From: Blautia glucerasea
GTDB lineage: Bacteria > Bacillota > Clostridia > Lachnospirales > Lachnospiraceae
Length of the DNA stretch: 64,000 nt
Reading direction: 5' to 3'
Assembly (NCBI RefSeq): GCF_020537505.1
Contig: NZ_JAJBMO010000017.1
Coordinates: forward strand, 1-64,000
Of this stretch, positions 16,774 through 24,800 are shown piece by piece (within the stretch, counting starts at the first letter, position 1; every line of letters begins with the position of its first letter). Under the pieces are notes generated by a model that was not told where the DNA came from, made no database searches, and saw nothing but the letters and a program-made list of their open reading frames with translations. A program made the position numbers and the translations under genes.

Positions 16774-18174
16774 ATGGCAAAGATCAAAATCGGCTACGCG
16801 CCAACCAGACGAAGTATTTTCAGTGCACCGGATGCAGTTAAGTATCGTGGACTTACTGCAGACAGATTAAAAGAATTAGGAATCGATTTTGTAGACATCA
16901 CAGACGTAAATGACGAGGGTCTTCTTTATGACGAGGCAGGCCGCATCAAGATTGCAGAGAAATTCAAAAAAGAGAAAATCGACGGACTTTTCCTTCCGCA
17001 CTGCAACTTCGGAACAGAGTTTGAATGTGCAAGACTTGCAAAAGAGTTAAATGTACCGGTTCTTCTGTGGGGACCTCTTGATGAGAGACCAGACGAGAAC
17101 GGTGTCCGTCTTCGTGATACACAGTGTGGACTTTTTGCAACAGGTAAAGTCCTCAGAAGATTTCGCGTTCCATTTACATACATGACAAACTGCAGACTGA
17201 ATGATCCGGTATTCGAGCGTGGTCTTCGTGATTTCATGGCTGTCTGTAATGTAGTAAAAACCTTCCGCAACATGAGAATTCTTCAGATTTCCACAAGACC
17301 ATACGAGTTCTGGTCCACCATGTGCAACGAGGGTGAACTTCTTGAGAAATTCAACATCCAGCTGACCCCAATCCCAATGCCAGAGCTGACAGATGAGATG
17401 AAGAAAGCAAAAGCAGAAGGAACAGAGGTTGCAAAGGTTGTAGAATACTGCCGCCAGAACATGGAAATCTGCATTAAAGATAATGAACTTGAGAATGTAG
17501 CAGCCCTGAAAGTTGCCATGAAGAACCTGATTGAGAAATACGGCTGCCAGGCAGCTGCAATCCAGTGCTGGAACCAGCTGCAGAGCGAGATTGGAATTAT
17601 GCCATGTGCAGCAAACGCACTTCTCAATGAAGAGGGAATTCCGGTTGTATGTGAGACCGATATTCACGGTGCAATTACCGCTCTTCTTGTTGAGGCAGCA
17701 GCACTTGATGACACAAGAAGCTTCTTCGCAGACTGGACTATCCGCCATCCTGACATTGAGAACGGCGAGCTTCTTCAGCACTGTGGACCATGGCCGATCT
17801 CTGTTGCAAGAGAGACTCCGAAGCTTACTTATCCGCTGGCATTCAGCCATCCGGGAAGCATTACAGCTGAGGCAAAACACGGCGAAGTAACTCTGGCACG
17901 TTTCGACGGCGACAACGGAGAATACTCCATGCTTCTTGGAAAGGCAAAAGGTGTTGATGGCCCGAAGGGTATGGGAACCTACCTCTGGGTTGAGGTGGAG
18001 AACATCAAACGTCTGGAAGCTAAGATCGTAGAGGGACCATACATCCATCACTGCGTAGGTATCCACAAAGACGTAGTTCCGGTACTTTACGAGGCATGCA
18101 AATACATGGGAATCACTCCTGATTTATATGATCCTATTGAAGAAGATGTGAAAGCATATTTAAGAGGTGAATGA
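16774..18174 (+). CDS. L-fucose/L-arabinose isomerase-family protein
   Basis: The 466-aa protein resembles the FucI/AraA superfamily of ketol isomerases: an N-terminal Rossmann-like domain (KIGYAPTRRSIFSAPDA, DGLFLPHCNFGTEFE), a middle part with AAIQCWNQLQSEIGIMPC, and a C-terminal domain with the conserved GIPVVCETDIHGAIT and HCGPWPISVA. It should interconvert an aldose and ketose using a divalent metal. It is the first gene of the locus, overlaps the transketolase start by 4 nt and is followed by a sugar kinase. That setting argues for a pentose whose ketose phosphate is cleaved by transketolase; D-apiose to D-apulose is one candidate, L-arabinose or others cannot be excluded. Confidence 0.75.
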   Translation: MAKIKIGYAPTRRSIFSAPDAVKYRGLTADRLKELGIDFVDITDVNDEGLLYDEAGRIKIAEKFKKEKIDGLFLPHCNFGTEFECARLAKELNVPVLLWGPLDERPDENGVRLRDTQCGLFATGKVLRRFRVPFTYMTNCRLNDPVFERGLRDFMAVCNVVKTFRNMRILQISTRPYEFWSTMCNEGELLEKFNIQLTPIPMPELTDEMKKAKAEGTEVAKVVEYCRQNMEICIKDNELENVAALKVAMKNLIEKYGCQAAAIQCWNQLQSEIGIMPCAANALLNEEGIPVVCETDIHGAITALLVEAAALDDTRSFFADWTIRHPDIENGELLQHCGPWPISVARETPKLTYPLAFSHPGSITAEAKHGEVTLARFDGDNGEYSMLLGKAKGVDGPKGMGTYLWVEVENIKRLEAKIVEGPYIHHCVGIHKDVVPVLYEACKYMGITPDLYDPIEEDVKAYLRGE

Positions 18175-19010
18175 GAATGGAAAATTTAAAGGCAAAATCT
18201 TTTGACTTAAGAAAAGATACTGTAGACATTATCGTTGCCGGAAAGGGCGGACATATCGGCGGTGATATGAGCGTGATCGATACTCTGATCAGCCTGTACT
18301 TCTGCCAGATGAACATTTCTCCGGAGAATCTGGACGACCCGGACCGTGACCGTTTCGTACTCAGCAAAGGTCATTCTGTAGAGGCTTATTACGCTGTACT
18401 TGCAGCAAAAGGCTTCCTGGATCTGGATGATATTAAGGCTCATTTTTCCAAATTCGGTTCCAAATATATCGGACATCCGAACAACAAGCTTCCTGGAATC
18501 GAGATGAACTCCGGTTCCCTTGGACATGGGCTTCCGGTTTGCGTAGGTATGGCTCTTGCTGGTAAAAAGGACAACAGAGACTACCGCGTTTACACTGTAA
18601 TGGGTGATGGCGAGCTGGCAGAGGGCTCCGTATGGGAAGGCTTTATGGCTGGACATCAGTACAAGCTGGACAACCTTTGCGCAGTTGTTGACCGTAACCG
18701 CCTTCAGATTTCCGGAAACACAGAGGACGTTATGGGACATGACGACCTGAGTGAGCGTATCCGTTCCTTCGGATGGCATGTAATTGATGTAAAAGATGGA
18801 AACGACATTGACCAGTTAAATGCTGCTTTTGAAGAAGCAAAAACTGTAAAAGGCAAACCAACCGCTGTAATCGCCAACACTGTAAAAGGCTGCGGATCTT
18901 CCGTAATGGAGAATAAGGCAAACTGGCATCACAAAGTTCCGACACAGGAAGAATATGATCAGATCATCGCGGATTTTGCAGCAAGAAAGGAGGCCGCTCT
19001 TCATGAATAA
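18171..19010 (+). CDS. Transketolase, N-terminal (TPP-binding) subunit
   Basis: 279 aa covering only the first half of a normal transketolase: the GHIGG(D) and GSLGHGLPVCVGMALA motifs and the thiamine-diphosphate motif MGDGELAEGSVWEG through NRLQISG. It begins at ATGA overlapping the isomerase stop and overlaps the partner subunit at its 3' end, so both halves are translated together. Split transketolases occur both as housekeeping enzymes and in dedicated pathways; in the described transketolase route for D-apiose a two-subunit enzyme transfers a glycolaldehyde unit from D-apulose 4-phosphate. Here the tight coupling to isomerase and kinase favours a dedicated catabolic role (inference). Confidence 0.85.
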   Translation: MRMENLKAKSFDLRKDTVDIIVAGKGGHIGGDMSVIDTLISLYFCQMNISPENLDDPDRDRFVLSKGHSVEAYYAVLAAKGFLDLDDIKAHFSKFGSKYIGHPNNKLPGIEMNSGSLGHGLPVCVGMALAGKKDNRDYRVYTVMGDGELAEGSVWEGFMAGHQYKLDNLCAVVDRNRLQISGNTEDVMGHDDLSERIRSFGWHVIDVKDGNDIDQLNAAFEEAKTVKGKPTAVIANTVKGCGSSVMENKANWHHKVPTQEEYDQIIADFAARKEAALHE

Positions 19011-19935
19011 GATTCCAAACAGACAGGCCATCTGTGAAGTATTGATGGATAAGGCAAAAGAAGATAAAGATATTATGGTGCTTTGCAGTGACTCCAGAGG
19101 ATCTGCTTCCATGACACCATTTGCAGATAATTTCCCAGAGCAGTTCGTTGAGACCGGTATCGCAGAGCAGAACCTGGTAAGTATTTCCGCAGGTCTTGCA
19201 AAATGCGGCAAGAAGCCGTTCGCATGCTCACCGGCCTGCTTCTTATCCACAAGAAGCTACGAGCAGGCTAAGATCGACGTTGCATACTCCAATACAAATG
19301 TTACCCTGATCGGTATCAGCGGTGGTGTAAGCTACGGCGCACTTGGAATGAGCCATCATTCTGCACAGGATATCGCAGCTATGTCTGCTATCCCGAACAT
19401 GAGAGTTTACCTTCCAAGCGACCGTCACCAGACAAAGCATCTGATCGAGGCACTGCTAAAAGATGAGAAACCGGCTTACATCCGTGTAGGAAGAAACCCG
19501 GTTGAGGATATTTATACAGAAGATAACTGCCCATTTGAAATGGACAAAGCAACTGTTCTGAAAGAGGGAACAGATGTAGCAATCATCGCCTGCGGTGAGA
19601 TGGTACGCCCGGCTTACGAGGCTGCCAAATTACTGGAGACACAGGGCATTTCCGCAACTGTACTGGATATGTACTGCGTGAAACCTCTTGATGCTGAGGG
19701 CGTTGTAAAGGCTGCCCAGAATGCAAAGGCTGTTATCACGGTTGAAGAGCACGCTCCATTTGGAGGACTTGGCTCTATGGTAGCGCAGGTTGTTGGCGCC
19801 CAGTGCCCGAGAAAAGTGCTGAACATGGCTCTTCCGGATGCTCCGGTTATCACAGGTACCTCCCAGGAAGTATTTGATTACTATGGATTAAATGCTGAGG
19901 GTATTGCAAAGAAGGCTGTTGAAGCTCTGAAATAA
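19003..19935 (+). CDS. Transketolase, C-terminal (pyrimidine-binding) subunit
   Basis: I start at ATG 19003, which has AAGGAGG upstream and gives a 310-aa product; the frame is open earlier inside the preceding gene. It carries the second half of transketolase: FVETGIAEQNLVSISAGLA with the catalytic Glu that activates the cofactor, GISGGVSYGALGMSHHS, and the C-terminal domain TVEEHAPFGGLGS. It overlaps the N-terminal subunit by 8 nt. Together they form one heteromeric transketolase. The following 160-bp gap holds a possible attenuator and then the kinase gene. Confidence 0.85.
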   Translation: MNKIPNRQAICEVLMDKAKEDKDIMVLCSDSRGSASMTPFADNFPEQFVETGIAEQNLVSISAGLAKCGKKPFACSPACFLSTRSYEQAKIDVAYSNTNVTLIGISGGVSYGALGMSHHSAQDIAAMSAIPNMRVYLPSDRHQTKHLIEALLKDEKPAYIRVGRNPVEDIYTEDNCPFEMDKATVLKEGTDVAIIACGEMVRPAYEAAKLLETQGISATVLDMYCVKPLDAEGVVKAAQNAKAVITVEEHAPFGGLGSMVAQVVGAQCPRKVLNMALPDAPVITGTSQEVFDYYGLNAEGIAKKAVEALK

Positions 19936-20019
19936 AAATTAAATAAGAAACAAATTTAAGCGTGACTGACAGACTGCAAAAATGCAGAACCAGGATGCTG
20001 CTTAGAAGTGCTGTCCGAT

Positions 20020-20066
20020 CGAGCGTGCTTCTGGGCAGTATCTGGTCAGGCTCGCTTATTTTTTTT
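20020..20066 (+). terminator. Possible attenuator before the kinase gene
   Basis: CGAGC (20020-20024) and GCTCG (20050-20054) can pair around a partly paired interior, followed after four bases by a run of eight T. The stem is short, so this is a weak or partial terminator that could lower kinase expression relative to the transketolase. Confidence 0.4.
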
Positions 20067-20094
20067 AGAAAGTGAATTTAAGAGGATAGTAAAA

Positions 20095-21570
20095 ATGGCA
20101 AAATATATTATTAGTATTGATCAGAGTACCCAGGGTACTAAGGCGCTTCTTTTTGATGAGACAGGAAGCATTATGCGCCGTACAGACCGCCCTCACAAGC
20201 AGATCATTAACGAAAAGGGCTGGGTTTCCCATGATCCGGAGGAAATTTACAGCAATGTTCTGGAGGTTGTGAAAGAGCTTCTGGAGGGGGTTGAGAAAGA
20301 GTGTGTAGTTGGTCTTGGTATCAGCAATCAGCGGGAAACTTCCCTTGCATGGAACAGGGTGACTGGCAAGCCTTATGGAAATGCAGTTGTATGGCAGTGT
20401 GCGCGTGCAGTTGATATCTGTGCCCGTGTGGAAAAGGCTGGCGCAGCAGAGATGATCCGCCAGAAAACCGGAATGAATCTATCCCCATATTTCCCGGCTT
20501 CCAAGATCGCATGGCTTCTGGAAAATGAAGAGGGTGCAAAAGCGGCAGCTGACCGTCATGAAATCTGCCATGGCACTATTGACAGCTGGCTGGTTTACAG
20601 GCTGACAGGGGGCAAGGAGTACAGAACCGATTATTCCAATGCTTCCAGAACACAGCTTTTCAATATTTTTGACCTGAAATGGGATGAGGAGATCTGCGGC
20701 TTATTTGGCATTGACCCGGCGAATATGGCTGAGGTTACAGATTCCGATGCCTGCTTTGGAGAAACGGATTTCGAGGGACTTCTTCCTCATAAGATCCCAA
20801 TCCATGGCGTAATGGGCGATTCCCACGGCTCTCTTTTTGGACAGGGATGTTTGCAGCCTGGTATGATCAAATCCACTTATGGAACCGGTTCTTCTATTAT
20901 GATGAATATTGGGGAGAAGCCGATTCTCAGTACTCATGGGGTTGTTACTTCTCTTGCGTGGAAAATCGGCGGCAAGGTTAACTATGTGCTTGAAGGCAAT
21001 CTGAACTATACAGGCGCTGTGATTACCTGGCTGAAGGACGATCTTCAGATCATTTCTTCTCCTGGAGAGACCGGTAAACTGGCGAAAGAAGCCATTCAGG
21101 AGGACAGCCTGTATCTGGTTCCTGCATTCAGCGGTCTTGGCGCTCCTTACTGGGACAGCGAGGCGAGAGCTTCTGTTGTAGGCATGAGCCGTACTACCCG
21201 CAAGGCTGAGTTTGTTCGTGCTGCACTTGAGTGTATCGCTTATCAGATTACAGATGTTGTGCAGGCCATGTCTGAGGATGCTGGTGTTCCGGTGAAGGAG
21301 CTTCGCGTAGATGGCGGTCCGACCCGAAACGACTATCTGATGCAGTTCCAGAGCAATATTGCAGATGCAGGAGTTCTGGTTCCGGATTCTGAGGAGCTTT
21401 CCGCTATTGGACCGGCTTATGCAGCTGGACTGAGACTAGGCGTTTGGGACAAACACATTTTTGGAAAATTAAATCGTGTGTCCTATAAACCGAACATGGA
21501 TAGAGAAGTACGGGAGAAGAAGTATACAGGATGGAAGAAGGCGGTAGCTTCCGTGATCACAAATAAATAA
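20095..21570 (+). CDS. FGGY-family sugar kinase
   Basis: Start ATG 20095 (491 aa) is preceded by AAGAGGATAG; upstream in-frame codons lack a site. The N-terminal phosphate motif IISIDQSTQGTKALLFDE, the middle GVMGDSHGSLFGQG with STYGTGSSIMMNIG, and the C-terminal ADP motif LRVDGGPTRNDYLMQFQ place it in the FGGY family near glycerol and pentulose kinases. Co-location with an isomerase and a split transketolase, and absence of glycerol genes, make a ketopentose such as D-apulose or a xylulose-like sugar the likely substrate. A very stable hairpin follows the gene. Substrate assignment is inference. Confidence 0.8.
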   Translation: MAKYIISIDQSTQGTKALLFDETGSIMRRTDRPHKQIINEKGWVSHDPEEIYSNVLEVVKELLEGVEKECVVGLGISNQRETSLAWNRVTGKPYGNAVVWQCARAVDICARVEKAGAAEMIRQKTGMNLSPYFPASKIAWLLENEEGAKAAADRHEICHGTIDSWLVYRLTGGKEYRTDYSNASRTQLFNIFDLKWDEEICGLFGIDPANMAEVTDSDACFGETDFEGLLPHKIPIHGVMGDSHGSLFGQGCLQPGMIKSTYGTGSSIMMNIGEKPILSTHGVVTSLAWKIGGKVNYVLEGNLNYTGAVITWLKDDLQIISSPGETGKLAKEAIQEDSLYLVPAFSGLGAPYWDSEARASVVGMSRTTRKAEFVRAALECIAYQITDVVQAMSEDAGVPVKELRVDGGPTRNDYLMQFQSNIADAGVLVPDSEELSAIGPAYAAGLRLGVWDKHIFGKLNRVSYKPNMDREVREKKYTGWKKAVASVITNK

Positions 21571-21607
21571 AAGAAAATGATCAAGGCGGACGACCGGAAG
21601 GTACGGG

Positions 21608-21679
21608 GTGTTTCGGACAACGTCAAAAAACGGGATTTTGTGAGCAAAATCCCGTTTTTTGACTAACTGTCCGAAACAC
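21608..21679 (+). terminator. Long two-part hairpin after the kinase gene
   Basis: An outer 12-bp stem (GTGTTTCGGACA 21608-21619, TGTCCGAAACAC 21668-21679) and an inner perfect 19-bp stem (GTCAAAAAACGGGATTTTG with its complement) around a TGAG loop are separated by a small internal loop. No T-run follows the outer stem, but T6 lies inside the inner 3' arm. It probably stops or processes the message after the kinase. The remaining 21680-22019 interval is AT-rich with no gene or clear motif. Confidence 0.7.
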
Positions 21680-22019
21680 AACGCTGCTCCCAGTCTGTGT
21701 GCTGGATGAAACTATGTGAATGTTGAAATATTTATTTAGAGGGAGAAAAAAAGTGGAAGGATGGTAGCGCTAAATAAATGTGACACTAAATAAAGAAATT
21801 GGACTTGACGGTGGATGCTTTGTAATCGTAAAATTTTTGTATAGATTATAAAAAGACGGAGTGGGTTTTGGCATTTTAGTAGGGCAGAATTCACAAGTGA
21901 AAATGCAGAGCTGGAGGCTGACTGCCAGGTTTTTGTTTGAGGGCAGTAAAGGCTGTGGGCTGGCAGAAGCCAGGGACTTTGCAATAGTTTAGATTAGTTA
22001 AGAGAAGGAGAACAGGGAA

Positions 22020-22685
22020 ATGAAATTAGGAATTGTTTACACAAGTACCACACCGGAGCTGATCGAGTGCGTGAATGAGGAGATCAGAAAGAATTTAGGA
22101 GATGCACCAGAGATCCTGAATTATCAGGATCCGTCCATTCTGGCAGAAGTAAGAGAACATGGATATGTAACGGCAGGCGCAGCAGCCCGTCTTGTAGGAA
22201 TGTATATGCAGGCTGTTTCTGACGGCGCAGATGCGGTTTTGAACTGCTGCTCGTCTGTTGGCGAGGTTGCAGATGCTGCTCAGGATATTGGCCGTTATAC
22301 CGGTATTCCGATTGTCCGTATTGATGAGGAAATGTGCCGTGAGGCTGCCCGTCTTGGCAAGAGAGTGGGTGTTCTGGCCACACTGCCGACTACACTGGAG
22401 CCTACCAAGAATACCGTTTCCCGTGTGGCAAGAGAGATGAACAGCCATGTAGAGCTGGTGGATGGTCTGGTAGATGCCTTTGGCGCAGACCAGGATAAAT
22501 TTAAGGCACTTCTTTGCGGAAAAGCGGCTGAGATTGCAGATCAGGTAGATGTGATTCTTCTGGCACAGGGCTCAATGGCTTATGCAGAGGACGCAATCCA
22601 CGAGAAAACCGGCAAACCAGTTCTTTCCAGCCCACGTTTTGGAGCACAGGCACTGGCAGCTGCATTGAAGGCTAAGGGATTATAA
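22020..22685 (+). CDS. Aspartate/glutamate-racemase-family protein
   Basis: 221 aa, with the family's N-terminal beta strand (KLGIVYTSTTPELIE), a first Cys-containing motif LNCCSSVGE near residue 77, VGVLATLPTT, and a second motif ILLAQGSMAYAEDA, where the second catalytic Cys of true racemases is replaced by Gly/Ser. Members of this family also act as hydantoin racemases, maleate isomerases and decarboxylases. The single-Cys arrangement argues against two-base racemisation. It sits just before GH127 and close to DUF1537 and DUF849 genes, so it may act on a sugar acid. AGAAGGAGAACAGG lies upstream of the ATG. Confidence 0.7.
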   Translation: MKLGIVYTSTTPELIECVNEEIRKNLGDAPEILNYQDPSILAEVREHGYVTAGAAARLVGMYMQAVSDGADAVLNCCSSVGEVADAAQDIGRYTGIPIVRIDEEMCREAARLGKRVGVLATLPTTLEPTKNTVSRVAREMNSHVELVDGLVDAFGADQDKFKALLCGKAAEIADQVDVILLAQGSMAYAEDAIHEKTGKPVLSSPRFGAQALAAALKAKGL

Positions 22686-22703
22686 TAATAAAGGAGAATA
22701 ACA

Positions 22704-24665
22704 ATGCTTACAGATACAACCAGATCCCCATACGCGAAGGTTCATGCCCTGGACGGAATGAACGTAAAATGGACCGGCGGTCTTTGGAAGGAACGTTTTG
22801 ATACCTGTGCGAATAGCACCGTGCCTCAGCTGAAGCACATGTTTGACAGCAAAGACATCAGCCATGTGGTAGAGAATTTTAAGATTTGTGCTGGCGATGC
22901 AGATGGAGATTTTGATGGAACCGTTTTTGGGGACGGAGATTTTTATAAATGGATGGAGTCTGCCATTTATACGGCTTATCAGACCGGTAACCAGCAGTTG
23001 AAAGATGAAATCGAGGATTACATAGCCCTGATCGGAAGAGCACAGCAGCCGGATGGTTACCTTTCCACCAAACAGATCATTGGAGAGAGAAGCCAGAACG
23101 GCGTTTTCAGAATGGGCGATATCAACGATTTTGAGGTTTATAACTTTGGTCACATGTTTACCGCAGCATGTGTGCACAAGAGAATTACCGGAAAGGACAA
23201 TTTCCTGGCAATTGCAGCCAGAACAGCAGATTATCTGGAGCATCTTTACGAAGAGGCAGAGCGCACCGGAGAAGTCCAGACTGCTGTTTGCCCCTCTCAT
23301 TACATGGGATTGGTGGAAATGTACCGTACCACTGGGGAAGAGCGCTATCTGAGGCTGGCGAAGCAGGCCGTTGTCCTTCGTGACAGTGTAAAAGACGGCA
23401 TGGACGATAACCAGGACAAGATCCCGCTGAAAAAGCATGAGAAGATCCTGGGACATGCAGTGCGGGCAAATTATCTCTATGCAGGTGTTGCGGATCTTTG
23501 CCTGGAAGAGCAGGATCCGGATTATATGGAGGTTCTCCACAAAGTATGGAGAAGCCTTGTGGATAAAAAGCTTTATATTACCGGCGGATGTGGAGCATTG
23601 TATAATGGTGCGTCCCCTTATGGATATTTCTTTGACCATCAGCTTGTACATCAGGCTTATGGTTATGAATATCAGCTCCCGAATATCACAGCTTACAATG
23701 AGACCTGCGCGTCTTTGGGCGGTGTTTTCTGGGCATACCGTATGTTCCAGCTTGAGCCGAAGGCAGAGTATTTTGATATTCTTGAGCGTATGATGCTGAA
23801 TACCAATCTGGCAGCGCTTAGCCTGGATGGTAAAAGGTTTTTCTATGAAAATATGTTAAGACGTGCCAAAAAGCTTGATTATAAGCTGATCTGGCCGCTT
23901 ACCAGAAGCGAATATATTCTCAGCTACTGCTGTCCGCCAAACCTGGCAAGAACCATTGCACAGTCCAGCGAGTACGCATATCTTACCTCTGATAACAGTG
24001 TATGGACTGGTATGTATGGTGCAAGTGAAGCGCAGGTGAAGCTGGAAAATGGCGGAGAGTTTACATTGGTTCAGTCCACGGATTATCCTTTTGACGGAAC
24101 AATCCGTTTCACAACAAAGGATGTGAAAGTAAATGCTCCGGTTCATTTAAGACTTCGTATTCCGGGATGGGCAGCTGGCGGTTCCATTAAGGGCGCTGGT
24201 GCAGACCGTGAACTGACGAAAGAGGATGCAGGAACCTATCTGAATATTCTGGTTGAGGATCCGCAGAACATGGATGTACAGCTGGTTCTGGATATGGAGA
24301 TCCGGTATACAGTTGCCAACAACATGGTAGAAGAGACGGTAGGCCAGGCTGCGATTGAGCGCGGACCGCTGGTATACTGCTGCGAGAGCGTGGATACACA
24401 GGCCGCTGATCTGGATGATATTTATCTGGATCTGAATGCGGAATTTACTCCTGTAGATTTCGAGATTCAGGGAAGAAAGATGACTGCCCTGGAGACGGAA
24501 GAGTACACCATCGACCGCTCTGAATTTGACAGAAGTGTCCTGTATCAGCCGCTGAAATATCACGGTATGAGCAGAAAGCATGTACGTCTGATCCCGTATT
24601 ATGCATGGGATAACCGTGACTACGGCGAAATGAGGATCTGGTTCCCAATCGCATATACTGTATAA
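22704..24665 (+). CDS. GH127 beta-L-arabinofuranosidase
   Basis: The 653-aa protein has the (alpha/alpha)6 barrel of GH127 with the characteristic zinc-thiolate active site: NETCASLGG (Glu and Cys near residues 332-334) and YCCPPN (Cys-Cys near 408-410, one of them the nucleophile). C-terminal beta-domains follow. Enzymes of this family release terminal beta-L-arabinofuranose from plant hydroxyproline-rich glycoproteins and from side chain B of rhamnogalacturonan II. There is no signal peptide, so it acts on imported oligosaccharides. It lies 18 bp after the racemase-like gene with its own AAAGGAG site, in the same operon. Confidence 0.85.
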   Translation: MLTDTTRSPYAKVHALDGMNVKWTGGLWKERFDTCANSTVPQLKHMFDSKDISHVVENFKICAGDADGDFDGTVFGDGDFYKWMESAIYTAYQTGNQQLKDEIEDYIALIGRAQQPDGYLSTKQIIGERSQNGVFRMGDINDFEVYNFGHMFTAACVHKRITGKDNFLAIAARTADYLEHLYEEAERTGEVQTAVCPSHYMGLVEMYRTTGEERYLRLAKQAVVLRDSVKDGMDDNQDKIPLKKHEKILGHAVRANYLYAGVADLCLEEQDPDYMEVLHKVWRSLVDKKLYITGGCGALYNGASPYGYFFDHQLVHQAYGYEYQLPNITAYNETCASLGGVFWAYRMFQLEPKAEYFDILERMMLNTNLAALSLDGKRFFYENMLRRAKKLDYKLIWPLTRSEYILSYCCPPNLARTIAQSSEYAYLTSDNSVWTGMYGASEAQVKLENGGEFTLVQSTDYPFDGTIRFTTKDVKVNAPVHLRLRIPGWAAGGSIKGAGADRELTKEDAGTYLNILVEDPQNMDVQLVLDMEIRYTVANNMVEETVGQAAIERGPLVYCCESVDTQAADLDDIYLDLNAEFTPVDFEIQGRKMTALETEEYTIDRSEFDRSVLYQPLKYHGMSRKHVRLIPYYAWDNRDYGEMRIWFPIAYTV

Positions 24666-24800
24666 TAAATTGAGTTATCATAACCTGCGCTATGAACGAA
24701 AAAAGGCAGTGCCGAGCAGAATCCGGAAGCGGCGGAATGGTAAATGCCGCTCAATTTCTAATTATACTTTGAACGAATAGAATGGAGAGTTATAGAAATT

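Noticed and set aside
17047..18066. Minus-strand frame opposite the isomerase
   Set aside because: Shadow of the isomerase gene without ribosome site or domain.
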